NCBI GenBank assembly: GCA_964370825.1
Contig: CAYJKY010000021.1
Span: 1-58,097, forward strand
Direction of reading: 5' to 3'
DNA: 58,097 nucleotides
DNA from: CAYJBH01 sp964370825
GTDB taxonomy: Bacteria > Bacillota > Clostridia > Oscillospirales > Ruminococcaceae
Of the stretch, positions 6,054 to 14,585 are shown one piece after another (position 1 is the stretch's first letter; each line of letters begins with the position of its first letter). The position numbers were made by a program, and so were the translations under genes. The notes beneath the pieces are model-generated. The model searched no databases. It was given only the letters and a program-made list of their open reading frames with translations, and was not told the DNA's origin.

Positions 6054-6842
6054 TTATTTTTTTATTGCAAAGAAACTTCCTACCTCGTTGCCCTTTAGTA
6101 TGTCGTAAAGAACCTCCGGGTTTCTGCCGTTTGCAATAATCATAGGTATTCCATTTTCGGTAACCAACCTTGCCGCAGTCAGCTTGGTTGCCATCCCTCC
6201 GGTTCCACGTTTACTGCCGGTAGGTGCAACGAGTGCCTCTACTTCTTCTGATATTGCCTCTATCCGATGGATGATTTTTGCCTCGGGATCCGTTGGGTTT
6301 CGGTCATACAGTCCGTCGATGTCGGAAAGTATTATCATGGCATCTGCCTTTAAAATTGTGGCTACATAGGATGCCATCATGTCATTGTCGGTAAACTTAA
6401 TACCCTCAAAGGATACCGTATCGTTTTCATTTACGATAGGTATGATCCCCATATCGAAAAGGCATTCAAAGGTGTTGACAGTGTTGTCTCGACGGCTATC
6501 ATTATCAAGCACATCCTTTGTCAACAGTATCTGAGCTATCTGCTTGCCGTATGCCGAAAAAAACCTATCATACATGCTCATGAGCTCACACTGACCAACC
6601 GCCGCCGCCGCCTGTTTTAGGCGAATATCATCCTTCGTGGGTGATAGCTGTAGCCGACCAACCCCAAGCGCAACCGAGCCGGAGCTCACGAGTATAGGTG
6701 TCAAACCACTGTTAGAGAGGTCGCTTATCACCATCGACAGCTTTTCTGCCCTTGCAAGATTCATCCTTCCGGTCTCGTGGGTCAGGGTAGATGAACCCAC
6801 CTTTATTACAATTTTTTTTGCATCTCTCAACACACTACGCAT
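6054..6842 (-). CDS. proB: Glutamate 5-kinase, PUA-less form
   Basis: The protein has 262 residues, comprising only the amino acid kinase domain; many ProB proteins carry an extra C-terminal PUA domain to about 370 residues. Motifs are I-V-I-K-V-G-S-S-T-L near the N-terminus, V-S-S-G-S-V-A-L-G, V-N-E-N-D-T-V (substrate binding) and L-S-D-I-D-G-L-Y-D with the nucleotide-binding K-R-G-T-G-G-M-A-T-K. It phosphorylates glutamate in the first step of proline synthesis. proA, its usual partner, is not in the window. The gene is divergent from the radical SAM operon. Confidence 0.93.
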   Translation of the reverse strand: MRSVLRDAKKIVIKVGSSTLTHETGRMNLARAEKLSMVISDLSNSGLTPILVSSGSVALGVGRLQLSPTKDDIRLKQAAAAVGQCELMSMYDRFFSAYGKQIAQILLTKDVLDNDSRRDNTVNTFECLFDMGIIPIVNENDTVSFEGIKFTDNDMMASYVATILKADAMIILSDIDGLYDRNPTDPEAKIIHRIEAISEEVEALVAPTGSKRGTGGMATKLTAARLVTENGIPMIIANGRNPEVLYDILKGNEVGSFFAIKK

Positions 6843-6960
6843 ACTTTTACTTCACCCCACATTTAACTCGAATTTTATTATACATTTAATCTATTTTCAT
6901 GTCAATAGCGACATAGAAATAGATAGCACAACACAAAATATCCGCTTTTTTTGTTTGTTC

Positions 6961-7003
6961 TTGCTATTGTAAGCTTGCTATTGCACATTTTTTTTGCTAC
7001 AAT
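6961..7003 (+). promoter_or_regulatory. Likely promoter of the radical SAM operon, with a direct repeat
   Basis: TTGCTA (6975-6980), 17 nt, TACAAT (6998-7003). TTGCTATTG occurs twice, at 6961-6969 and 6975-6983, 14 bp apart and overlapping the -35. It could be a regulator site or a chance duplication. It lies in the divergent proB intergenic region. Confidence 0.5.
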
Positions 7004-7037
7004 AAAGGTGATAAATCGACATAAAAAAGGAGCGGAT

Positions 7038-8321
7038 ATGAACATACTGTTTATACATGTATGGAACCCTGACGATATGAGTTATCGGGGCACCTTTTCA
7101 AAGTTATTTTGCTATCCGTCCCTTACACTTCCAGCCCTTGCCACACTTGTGCCGAGCGACATGGATGCCAACATCACACTTTGCGACGAGCTGTCCGAAA
7201 AGGTTAATTATGATAAGGTTAGATACGACGTTGTAGGACTCTCCTTCGATACCGCCTCGAGCGCACAGGCATATAAACATGCCGCCGAGTTTAAAAAGCG
7301 TGGTGCGTATGTTATATGCGGTGGATATCATTCAAGTTCGGTGCCGCAGGAGGCGTTGTTACATGCAGACAGCGTTATCGTGGGTGCCGGTGAGGTTTCT
7401 ATGCCGATGTTTTTTGCGGATTTTATTGCGGGAGCTCCTAAAAAAATATATGATTTTCAGGATTACAATGCAGGTGAAATTGAATTTCCGAGGCGAGATT
7501 TACAAAATTCAAGCAAAAGCTTGAGCATTCCGACAATAGTGGCAGACAGAGGGTGCGATAACCGCTGTGAGTTTTGTGCCATAAGCCATATGTGGAGGAG
7601 TAATCCACGCCCTATAAAAAATGTTGTTGAGGAAATACGCTCTCTAAAAACCGACAAACTGATTTTTTTCGACCCTAACTTTTTTAAGCCGAGAGACTAT
7701 GCTTTGGAGCTCATGGCAGAGCTTAAGGCTTTGAATGTGCGTTGGGCGTGCAACTCTACCGCCGATGTTGCATTTGACGACGAGCTGTTAACCGCGGCGA
7801 GAAACAGTAGGTGCACCGGCGTGCTGATAGGCTTCGAATCGCTTAGCGAGGACAGTTTAAAAACCGTAAAGAAACGCTACCACAACACCGAAAAGTACAA
7901 GGAAATTGTGGACAGGATGCACAGCTACAAACTTTCGGTAAACGGATGTTTTGTACTGGGCTTTGATCATGACACCGAGGAACAGCTGCTTCAGATGCCG
8001 GAAAAGGTAGACTACTTAGGGCTTGACATGGTACGCTACGCAATACTTACACCGCTTCCCGGCTCAAAAATATTTACCGACCTGAGCGAACAAGGTCGAA
8101 TAATTACTAAAGACTGGTCTAAATACAACCAAAGCTGTGCCGTTTTTCAGCCAAAACACATGTCGCCGGAGAGGTTGGAGGAAATTCTTCGTATGGTGTG
8201 GCGAGAATCCTACAGTTGGAAAAGGGTTTTGGGCAGAACCCTCAACTCTAAAAATGATGCATTTATAGAAAAGATGGTTTTGCTCGGTGCAAACATCGGC
8301 TTTAAGTTCAACTCGGTTTAA
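7038..8321 (+). CDS. Cobalamin-binding radical SAM protein 1 (class B type)
   Basis: The protein has 427 residues. The N-terminal about 140 residues form a Rossmann-like B12-binding domain (V-V-G-L-S-F-D-T, Y-V-I-C-G-G-Y-H, A-D-S-V-I-V-G-A-G-E). The radical SAM barrel follows, with Cys173-x3-Cys177-x2-Cys180 (C-D-N-R-C-E-F-C) and G-F-E-S-L. Such enzymes typically methylate or rearrange unactivated carbons. The start is ATG 7038 with AAGGAG 5 nt upstream. It is the first gene of the operon, 9 nt before the next. It resembles protein 4 most: both lack the D-D-N motif of proteins 2, 3 and 5 and carry S-x-A-K-x-x-x-Y/S-K-L-F-x-Y-type N-termini. Confidence 0.88.
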   Translation: MNILFIHVWNPDDMSYRGTFSKLFCYPSLTLPALATLVPSDMDANITLCDELSEKVNYDKVRYDVVGLSFDTASSAQAYKHAAEFKKRGAYVICGGYHSSSVPQEALLHADSVIVGAGEVSMPMFFADFIAGAPKKIYDFQDYNAGEIEFPRRDLQNSSKSLSIPTIVADRGCDNRCEFCAISHMWRSNPRPIKNVVEEIRSLKTDKLIFFDPNFFKPRDYALELMAELKALNVRWACNSTADVAFDDELLTAARNSRCTGVLIGFESLSEDSLKTVKKRYHNTEKYKEIVDRMHSYKLSVNGCFVLGFDHDTEEQLLQMPEKVDYLGLDMVRYAILTPLPGSKIFTDLSEQGRIITKDWSKYNQSCAVFQPKHMSPERLEEILRMVWRESYSWKRVLGRTLNSKNDAFIEKMVLLGANIGFKFNSV

Positions 8322-8330
8322 GGGTGGTCT

Positions 8331-9650
8331 ATGAGGATAACTGTCATTAAGGTTGCGATGTTTGAGGGAAAAGGTGCCGACGCACTAAAGCCGATTTTTT
8401 TTGAAATTATAAATGAGCTGTTGCCGAAGGAAGCAGATGCTATCTTTATCGACGATCGTAAGGAGGCACTTCCGGATAGCATCGACAGCGATATTATACT
8501 GCTTTCGGTAGACACATTTTCCTGTAAACGTGCTTACATGCTGGCAAAAAGATATAAATCCAAGGATAATCTTATTGTGATGGGCGGATTTCACCCAACC
8601 GTATGCCCAAAAGAAAGTGCCGAGTTTTGTGACGTTGTAATATGCGGCGATGCCGAGGGAACACTGCCGGAATTTTTTGCCGACTATAAATCCGACAAGG
8701 TGAAGAAGCTATATGATAAACGGTCGACGCCATGCGACATGGTGCGTATTCATACCGAGAAAGAAACTCCATATAAAAGCAGATATCTACCGCTGGGACT
8801 GGTGCAGTTTTCACGTGGGTGCAAATACGACTGCGATTTTTGCAGTGTGAAAACTATGTATCCGGGAAAGGTTTTTACCAAGCCTATCCCCGATATAGTG
8901 GAGGAAATCAAAGCCACAAGAGAAAATTTTATCTTTTTTATCGACGATAATATCCTTTACGATGAAAAAACCGCAACCGAGCTTTTTACCGCAATTACAC
9001 CGTTAAACAAGATGTGGGCATGTCAGATAAGCATTGAAGTTGCAGGAAACGACAGACTTTTGTCTCTCATGAAGCAGAGTGGTTGTATCTGTGTGCTTAT
9101 AGGGTTTGAGTCGCTTAGCAGGCAGAATTTAATTAGCATGGGAAAATCCGCAAACCTAGTTGTTAGCGACTACGAAAAGGCGATAAAAAATCTACAGCGG
9201 CATAAGCTGATGATTTACGGAACCTTTGTTATAGGTTATGACGACGATGATGAAAACACTGCGGGTGAAATACTGAAATTTGCACTAAAAAATAACCTTA
9301 CCGTAGCTAACTTTAACCCATTGATCCCCTTCCCCGGAACTGCACTCTATGAACGGCTTAAAAAAGAGAATCGGCTTTTATACGATGACAGATGGTGGCT
9401 TGCCGATAACTATCATTATGGCGACACTGCATTTATTCCGTCAAGGATGACCGCCGAGTCCCTTAAAAATTCCTGCAGAAAGGCGAGATACAGTTTCTAC
9501 GGTTTTAAGAGCATAATAAAAAGATTTTTTGCACTACATGCCTATATAGGATTAAAGGCCGCATGGTACTTTTTAGTTATAAACATTGTCTCCGGCATTG
9601 AAATTCATCGCAAACAAGGTGCACTTTTAGGAGGTGAAAAAGAGGTTTGA
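8331..9650 (+). CDS. Cobalamin-binding radical SAM protein 2
   Basis: The protein has 439 residues. The B12-binding half contains I-L-L-S-V-D-T-F-S-C-K-R-A-Y, L-I-V-M-G-G-F-H-P-T and V-I-C-G-D-A-E-G. The radical SAM half has Cys164-x3-Cys168-x2-Cys171 (C-K-Y-D-C-D-F-C), F-F-I-D-D-N-I, L-I-G-F-E-S-L and the late motif R-W-W-L-A-D-N-Y. Its N-terminus diverges from proteins 3 and 5: the M-E-P-L motif is missing and D-D-R is shifted, so its cobalamin domain may differ. AGGGTGG precedes the ATG. The stop TGA overlaps the TTG start of the next gene. Confidence 0.88.
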   Translation: MRITVIKVAMFEGKGADALKPIFFEIINELLPKEADAIFIDDRKEALPDSIDSDIILLSVDTFSCKRAYMLAKRYKSKDNLIVMGGFHPTVCPKESAEFCDVVICGDAEGTLPEFFADYKSDKVKKLYDKRSTPCDMVRIHTEKETPYKSRYLPLGLVQFSRGCKYDCDFCSVKTMYPGKVFTKPIPDIVEEIKATRENFIFFIDDNILYDEKTATELFTAITPLNKMWACQISIEVAGNDRLLSLMKQSGCICVLIGFESLSRQNLISMGKSANLVVSDYEKAIKNLQRHKLMIYGTFVIGYDDDDENTAGEILKFALKNNLTVANFNPLIPFPGTALYERLKKENRLLYDDRWWLADNYHYGDTAFIPSRMTAESLKNSCRKARYSFYGFKSIIKRFFALHAYIGLKAAWYFLVINIVSGIEIHRKQGALLGGEKEV

Positions 9651-10990
9651 TACTTACATTGATAAAGCCCAACATCGGGCGAAAAGGTCACAGCATGTAT
9701 GTCGATGAGGGACGAATGGAGCCGTTACAGTTGGGACTTCTTGCCGCATTAACACCCACGGACGTCACCGTAAAGCTCTATGACGACAGGTGCGAGGAAA
9801 TCCCGTACGACGAGGATACCGATCTGGTTGCGATTACGGTAGAAACCTTTACCGCACGACGAGCCTATGAAATCTGCCGTGAATACCAAAAAAGAGGCGT
9901 TAAGGTTATAATGGGCGGAATACACATCACCCTGATTCCGGAGGAAGCGGCAGAAATTGCCGACAGCATTATAACCGGAGATGCCGAATCGGTGTGGAGC
10001 GAGATGATTGAGGACGCCAAAGACGGCAGATTGAAAAAAAGATATAATGCCGAGTTTTGCCCCATTCCGCAGCAGGGAATAATCACCAGGCGTGACCTTT
10101 TTGAAGGCAAGGGCTATCTGCCGATTACGTTGTTACAGTTTTCACGCGGTTGTCATAACGGATGTAGATTTTGTGCCTCCAGTGCATACTTTAAGGCAAA
10201 GCAGTATATAAGACCGGTAGAAGAGGTTGTAACCGAGATAAAATCTCAACGACGCAAGCTTTTGTTCTTTGTAGATGACAACATAGTTGCTGATAAGGAA
10301 AAGGCAAAGGAGCTGTTCAGGGCACTTATTCCGCTAAAGGTAAAATGGGTAAGCCAAGGCAGCATCGACATGTTAGAGGACGACGAGCTTATGAAACTCA
10401 TGGTTAAGAGCGGTTGCCTCGGTAATGTTATAGGGTTTGAATCTATAAACCCTGATAACATGACAGCGATGGATAAAAAGGTCAACATTAAAAGAGCAGA
10501 AAATGCGTACCATGACGAGATACAAAAGCTAAGAGACTACGGACTTCAAAGCTGGGCGGCATTTACCGTGGGGCATGACGAGGATACGATGGAGAGCATC
10601 AAAAAAACCTGCGACTTTGCAATTGAAAACAAGTTTACATTTGCCGCTTTTAACATTCTGATGCCTTATCCAAACACACCGCTATACGAAAAGTTAAAGA
10701 GTGAAAACAGGCTGTTGTATGACGGTAGATGGTGGCTACATGAAAATTACCGCTTTAACTACGCCTCCTTTCTCCCAAAAAATATGACGGCGGACGAGCT
10801 GACCGAGGTGTCCTTCGGTTGTCGTTCCGATTTTAACAGCCGAATGTCCATATTTAAAAGAGCGCTTGACCTAAAAACCAACATGCGCACCCCATATCGT
10901 TTTATTACATATCTGCTCTATAACCCACTCTTTCGCAAAGAGGTGTTTAAAAAACAGGGCATGGAGTTTGGAATGAGTGAAAAGCCCTAA
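9647..10990 (+). CDS. Cobalamin-binding radical SAM protein 3 (TTG start)
   Basis: The protein has 447 residues. The start is TTG at 9647, sharing the bases TTGA with the upstream stop; GGAGGTG at 9631-9637 gives a 9-nt spacing. Motifs include R-M-E-P-L-Q-L-G, Y-D-D-R-C-E-E-I-P-Y-D, I-T-V-E-T-F-T-A-R-R-A-Y, V-I-M-G-G-I-H, then Cys169-x3-Cys173-x2-Cys176 (C-H-N-G-C-R-F-C), F-F-V-D-D-N-I and R-W-W-L-H-E-N-Y. It is closest to protein 5 and to the large uncharacterised group of B12-rSAM enzymes with the T-V-E-T-x-T-A-R-R signature. Confidence 0.88.
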   Translation: MILTLIKPNIGRKGHSMYVDEGRMEPLQLGLLAALTPTDVTVKLYDDRCEEIPYDEDTDLVAITVETFTARRAYEICREYQKRGVKVIMGGIHITLIPEEAAEIADSIITGDAESVWSEMIEDAKDGRLKKRYNAEFCPIPQQGIITRRDLFEGKGYLPITLLQFSRGCHNGCRFCASSAYFKAKQYIRPVEEVVTEIKSQRRKLLFFVDDNIVADKEKAKELFRALIPLKVKWVSQGSIDMLEDDELMKLMVKSGCLGNVIGFESINPDNMTAMDKKVNIKRAENAYHDEIQKLRDYGLQSWAAFTVGHDEDTMESIKKTCDFAIENKFTFAAFNILMPYPNTPLYEKLKSENRLLYDGRWWLHENYRFNYASFLPKNMTADELTEVSFGCRSDFNSRMSIFKRALDLKTNMRTPYRFITYLLYNPLFRKEVFKKQGMEFGMSEKP

Positions 10991-11004
10991 TAAGGAGGTA
11001 TTAT

Positions 11005-11709
11005 ATGAGTGTATTGGACGGCGAGATTGTCGAAGTTGCCCTACTAACCAAGTGTGATAAGGAAAGAATGTTTTTCCTTATGGATACCTTCTACGAATAC
11101 ATACGGTGGGATAATTTTATTAGGGATTTAGAGGATAAGGATTACTGCATAGTTTTGTATGACTCACACAAGGTGATACAGGGTTTTTCCACACAAAAGA
11201 TAGTTTCGATTAACTTGTTAGGTAAGACGATATACGGAGTTTTTTCCGGCGATACCATAGTGCATAAAGATTTCTGGAAAACGGCTCACCCGCTGTTTAA
11301 AATCTTTGGGAACTTTTTCGAAAAATACAGTCGTGACTATGACGAATTTTACTGGTTCTTAATATGTAAAGGATATAAAACATATAAGATTTTGCCTACG
11401 TTTTTTAATGAGTTTTATCCGAGATTCGACGTTGAAACTCCAAAAAGAATTCAGGAAATAATCCATGCATTCGGAGAAATTTACAGCAGCGATTACAACA
11501 GAGAAACCGGAGTTATAGAGTACAGCACCCTAAAGGACACCCTAAGGGTCGGTGTTGCAGATGTTACTGCCGAAAAGGCGAAAAACATACACACTTCATT
11601 TTTTATAAAAAGCAATCCGGGATATCTGCAGGGTAACGACCTTGTGTGTATCACGGCTCTGCATAAACACAACTACCAAAAAGGCAAAGAGGGTTATCTA
11701 TGGGGATAG
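11005..11709 (+). CDS. Uncharacterised protein, possible GNAT-fold acyltransferase
   Basis: The protein has 234 residues, and I do not recognise a named family. The layout fits a GNAT fold: an N-terminal helical region (K-E-R-M-F-F-L-M-D-T-F-Y), a central strand pair (C-I-V-L-Y-D, I-Q-G-F-S-T-Q-K) and then V-F-S-G-D-T-I-V-H-K-D-F-W, where acetyl-CoA-binding strands would sit. A very strong AAGGAGG lies 7 nt before the ATG. The 3' end overlaps the GH3 gene by 10 nt, so the two are probably made together. An acyl-group donor/acceptor partner for the GH3 enzyme is a reasonable but untested idea. Confidence 0.55.
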   Translation: MSVLDGEIVEVALLTKCDKERMFFLMDTFYEYIRWDNFIRDLEDKDYCIVLYDSHKVIQGFSTQKIVSINLLGKTIYGVFSGDTIVHKDFWKTAHPLFKIFGNFFEKYSRDYDEFYWFLICKGYKTYKILPTFFNEFYPRFDVETPKRIQEIIHAFGEIYSSDYNRETGVIEYSTLKDTLRVGVADVTAEKAKNIHTSFFIKSNPGYLQGNDLVCITALHKHNYQKGKEGYLWG

Positions 11710-13247
11710 CGGTAGGTATTGTAAATCGGCTTCTCATGCTTATGTATAAAAAGTGTGCCGAAAGCTTTGAGCTGAACATACATAATCTCGAGGAGGAGCA
11801 GGAAAAGCTGTTGCTTAATATCATAAGCAATAACAAGGATACCGAGTATGGAAAAAGGTATGATTTTGCCGGAATAAAGAATATAGCCGATTTCAAGGCT
11901 AAGGTTCCGATTACCGAATATCCCGACTATGAGGACTACATCTCACGTATTGCCGAAGGTGGTGAAAACCTATTGACCAAGGACAGGGTAAACATGTTTG
12001 AGGTGACAGGTGGTTCCGGCGGACATGTAAAGCTAATTCCCTACACAAACGGATTGAAAGAAGAGTTTTTACAGGGCATAAAGCCGTGGATATACAGCCT
12101 GTACCGAGATTTCCCAACACTGAGAGACGGTAAAAGTTACTGGTCCATAACACCTCCGACCTTTGAAAAGCGTTACACCGACGGAGGCGTTCCCATAGGA
12201 TTTGAGGACGACACCGCATATTTCGGTAGGGTAGAGCAGTTTTTGACCGATATTATCTTTGTGAGGGACAAGGGGATTCGTCAGGAAAGTGACATTGATA
12301 GCTTTTACTTTAACACCTGCCTATGCCTTTTAAAGGAAAGGGCGTTGACGCTGATATCGGTATGGAATCCCAGCTACCTATTAATATTGCTTGGTTATAT
12401 AAAAGAAAATCAAAAAAGATTAATTTCTGCACTGCCCAAAAAAAGAAAAACCGAGATAGAAAGGTTTATTGAGGCTGAGAACTACGAAAAAATATGGCCG
12501 AAACTTACCTTGATAAGCTGTTGGTGCGACGCACATGCAAAACAGGGCGGACGTGAGATAGCGAATTTGTTTCCAAATGTGCATATTCAACCCAAAGGAA
12601 TACTTGCTACCGAGGCATTTATGACCTTGCCATATCGTGACACCAAAGCCTCACTGCTTAGCTACAGGTCGCATTACTTCGAGTTTTCGGATATGGAGAG
12701 CGGGGAGATTGTCCCTTACTCTCGCCTTATTAAAGGCAGACGCTACGAGATTATTTTCACCACATCGGGTGGACTGTATCGATATAAAATTAACGACTCT
12801 GTGGTCGTGAGCGACTTTACACGACATTCCGTTCCTCTTTTAAATTTTGTAGGGAAAACCGATAAAACCTCGGACTACCACGGAGAAAAGCTGAACGAAT
12901 TGTTTTTAAAAGAAATACTTGAAAAGCTGGAACAGACCTATGACATCAGTAACAGTTTCAAACTTTTCGCCTACGAAAAATCGGGCTACATGCTTTTTAT
13001 AGAGGATTATTTTGACGAAGAGTTTGCCGTCGAGCTTGAAAACATGCTGTGTGAGAGTTATCACTACAAGCTTTGCCGAGAATTAGGACAGCTCGCTCCT
13101 GTCAAGATCGAGTCGGTTCGCGGTGATTTAAAGCAGGTATACCTTAACTTTTATCTGAACAAGGGAAAAAAATTAGGCGATATAAAGCCGGAGGTGTTAT
13201 CCCTTCACACCGGTTGGTTGGATGCATTTACGGAAGGAAACATATGA
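11700..13247 (+). CDS. GH3-family acyl-adenylate-forming amido synthetase
   Basis: The protein has 515 residues, typical of GH3 proteins, best known from plants as enzymes joining amino acids to auxin or jasmonate. All three ATP/AMP motifs are visible: E-V-T-G-G-S-G-G-H-V-K (101-111), A-T-E (303-305), and G-L-Y-R-Y-K-I-N-D-S-V (358-368) with F-V-G-K-T-D and E-K-L-N-E (to 400). The early V-P-I-T-E-Y-P-D-Y is also family-typical. Bacterial members occur but are little studied. Placed between radical SAM genes and overlapping both neighbours (10 nt upstream, ATGA downstream), it would activate a carboxylate as acyl-AMP and transfer it to an amine or other nucleophile. The substrate is unknown. 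Confidence 0.85.
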   Translation: MGIAVGIVNRLLMLMYKKCAESFELNIHNLEEEQEKLLLNIISNNKDTEYGKRYDFAGIKNIADFKAKVPITEYPDYEDYISRIAEGGENLLTKDRVNMFEVTGGSGGHVKLIPYTNGLKEEFLQGIKPWIYSLYRDFPTLRDGKSYWSITPPTFEKRYTDGGVPIGFEDDTAYFGRVEQFLTDIIFVRDKGIRQESDIDSFYFNTCLCLLKERALTLISVWNPSYLLILLGYIKENQKRLISALPKKRKTEIERFIEAENYEKIWPKLTLISCWCDAHAKQGGREIANLFPNVHIQPKGILATEAFMTLPYRDTKASLLSYRSHYFEFSDMESGEIVPYSRLIKGRRYEIIFTTSGGLYRYKINDSVVVSDFTRHSVPLLNFVGKTDKTSDYHGEKLNELFLKEILEKLEQTYDISNSFKLFAYEKSGYMLFIEDYFDEEFAVELENMLCESYHYKLCRELGQLAPVKIESVRGDLKQVYLNFYLNKGKKLGDIKPEVLSLHTGWLDAFTEGNI

Positions 13248-14578
13248 AAATAGCATTAATGGCGCCAGCAGGTGCAATGCACAGATATAACGGCTCTTTT
13301 GCAAAAACGTTGCAGTATGCACCGCTCACCCTTACAAGTCTTGCGGCACTTGTGCCGGAGGAGTTAAATGCCGAGGTTGCAATCTATGATGAAATGGTAG
13401 AACCTATTCCTTTAGACCTCAACTGCGACATAATCGGCATTACCTGTATCACCGGCACAGCTCCACGTTGCTATGCATACGCCGACTATTTCAGAAAAAG
13501 GGGGATTACCGTAGTGCTTGGCGGTGTTCATCCATCACTAATGCCGGACGAGGCCGCCGAACATGCGGACGTTGTGATGACAGGGTTCAGTGAACAGACA
13601 TTCCCGCAGATGCTACGAGACTTTCATGACAACAAGCTACAACGAATATATCGGCAAAACGATGACTACAGCATTGCAAAAAAACCTGTTCCGAAACGCA
13701 ATCTCCTAAACAAAAAAGGCTACATAACCACCGCAACCGTCGAGGTAATAAGAGGCTGTGCCCACCCCTGCACATTCTGCGCATATCCTGCCGCCTTTGG
13801 TAATTTAACCCATCCACGACCGGTGGAGGAGGTTATATCCGAAATAAGAAATTTACCGGGAAAAATCATTGTCTTTCCCGATGTTAACCTGATTGCGGAT
13901 GTCGAGTACGCAAAGGCATTTTTCAAAGCACTTATTCCACTTAAAAAATATTGGCTCGGGCTTGTAACCTCCATGATAGGGTTGGACGATGAGCTGATAA
14001 ATCTGTTTAGAAAAAGCGGTTGCAAGGGATTGCTTATAGGCTTTGAATCCATTGTCGAGGAGTCGCAGGGATATGTTCGCAAGGTGAGCAACAGATTTTT
14101 AGACTATAAAGAGTTGATGAACAAGCTTCATTCAAACGGCATTTTAGTTCAGGGCTGTTTTGCATTTGGTGGTGACGAGGAGGACAGTTCGGTATTTGAG
14201 AATACGGTAGAGCTCGTCACGAAAACAAAGATAGACCTACCACGTTACAGTATTTTAACACCCTTCCCAAAGACACAACTTTATAACGACCTACTCTCAC
14301 AGGGCAGAATATCCGAACACAATTGGGCTCTCTACGATGTTGAGCATGTGGTCTTTAAGCCTGCCAAGATGACACCGCAACAACTCATGGATGGGGTTAC
14401 CTTCTGCTTTAAGGAGACATATAAAACCTCTAATATTCTAAAAAGGCTCGCACCATTCAACCACAGCCCATGGCTGTCTTTCCCGCTAAATTTGGGATAT
14501 AAAGAATATGCGAACAGATATGATTACTTTACGCCCGAGGTGATGTGTGACAACTCGGATATTCCGACAGGGGAATGA
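13244..14578 (+). CDS. Cobalamin-binding radical SAM protein 4
   Basis: The protein has 444 residues. The ATG at 13244 overlaps the GH3 stop as ATGA, with AAGGAA upstream. The B12-binding half contains I-I-G-I-T-C-I-T-G-T-A-P-R-C-Y, V-V-L-G-G-V-H-P-S and D-V-V-M-T-G-F-S-E. The radical SAM site is Cys172-x3-Cys176-x2-Cys179 (C-A-H-P-C-T-F-C), then V-F-P-D-V-N-L-I-A-D where proteins 2, 3 and 5 have D-D-N, and L-L-I-G-F-E-S-I. It groups with protein 1 by its N-terminus and by the altered D-x-N region. Confidence 0.88.
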   Translation: MKIALMAPAGAMHRYNGSFAKTLQYAPLTLTSLAALVPEELNAEVAIYDEMVEPIPLDLNCDIIGITCITGTAPRCYAYADYFRKRGITVVLGGVHPSLMPDEAAEHADVVMTGFSEQTFPQMLRDFHDNKLQRIYRQNDDYSIAKKPVPKRNLLNKKGYITTATVEVIRGCAHPCTFCAYPAAFGNLTHPRPVEEVISEIRNLPGKIIVFPDVNLIADVEYAKAFFKALIPLKKYWLGLVTSMIGLDDELINLFRKSGCKGLLIGFESIVEESQGYVRKVSNRFLDYKELMNKLHSNGILVQGCFAFGGDEEDSSVFENTVELVTKTKIDLPRYSILTPFPKTQLYNDLLSQGRISEHNWALYDVEHVVFKPAKMTPQQLMDGVTFCFKETYKTSNILKRLAPFNHSPWLSFPLNLGYKEYANRYDYFTPEVMCDNSDIPTGE

Positions 14579-14585
14579 AAATAAA

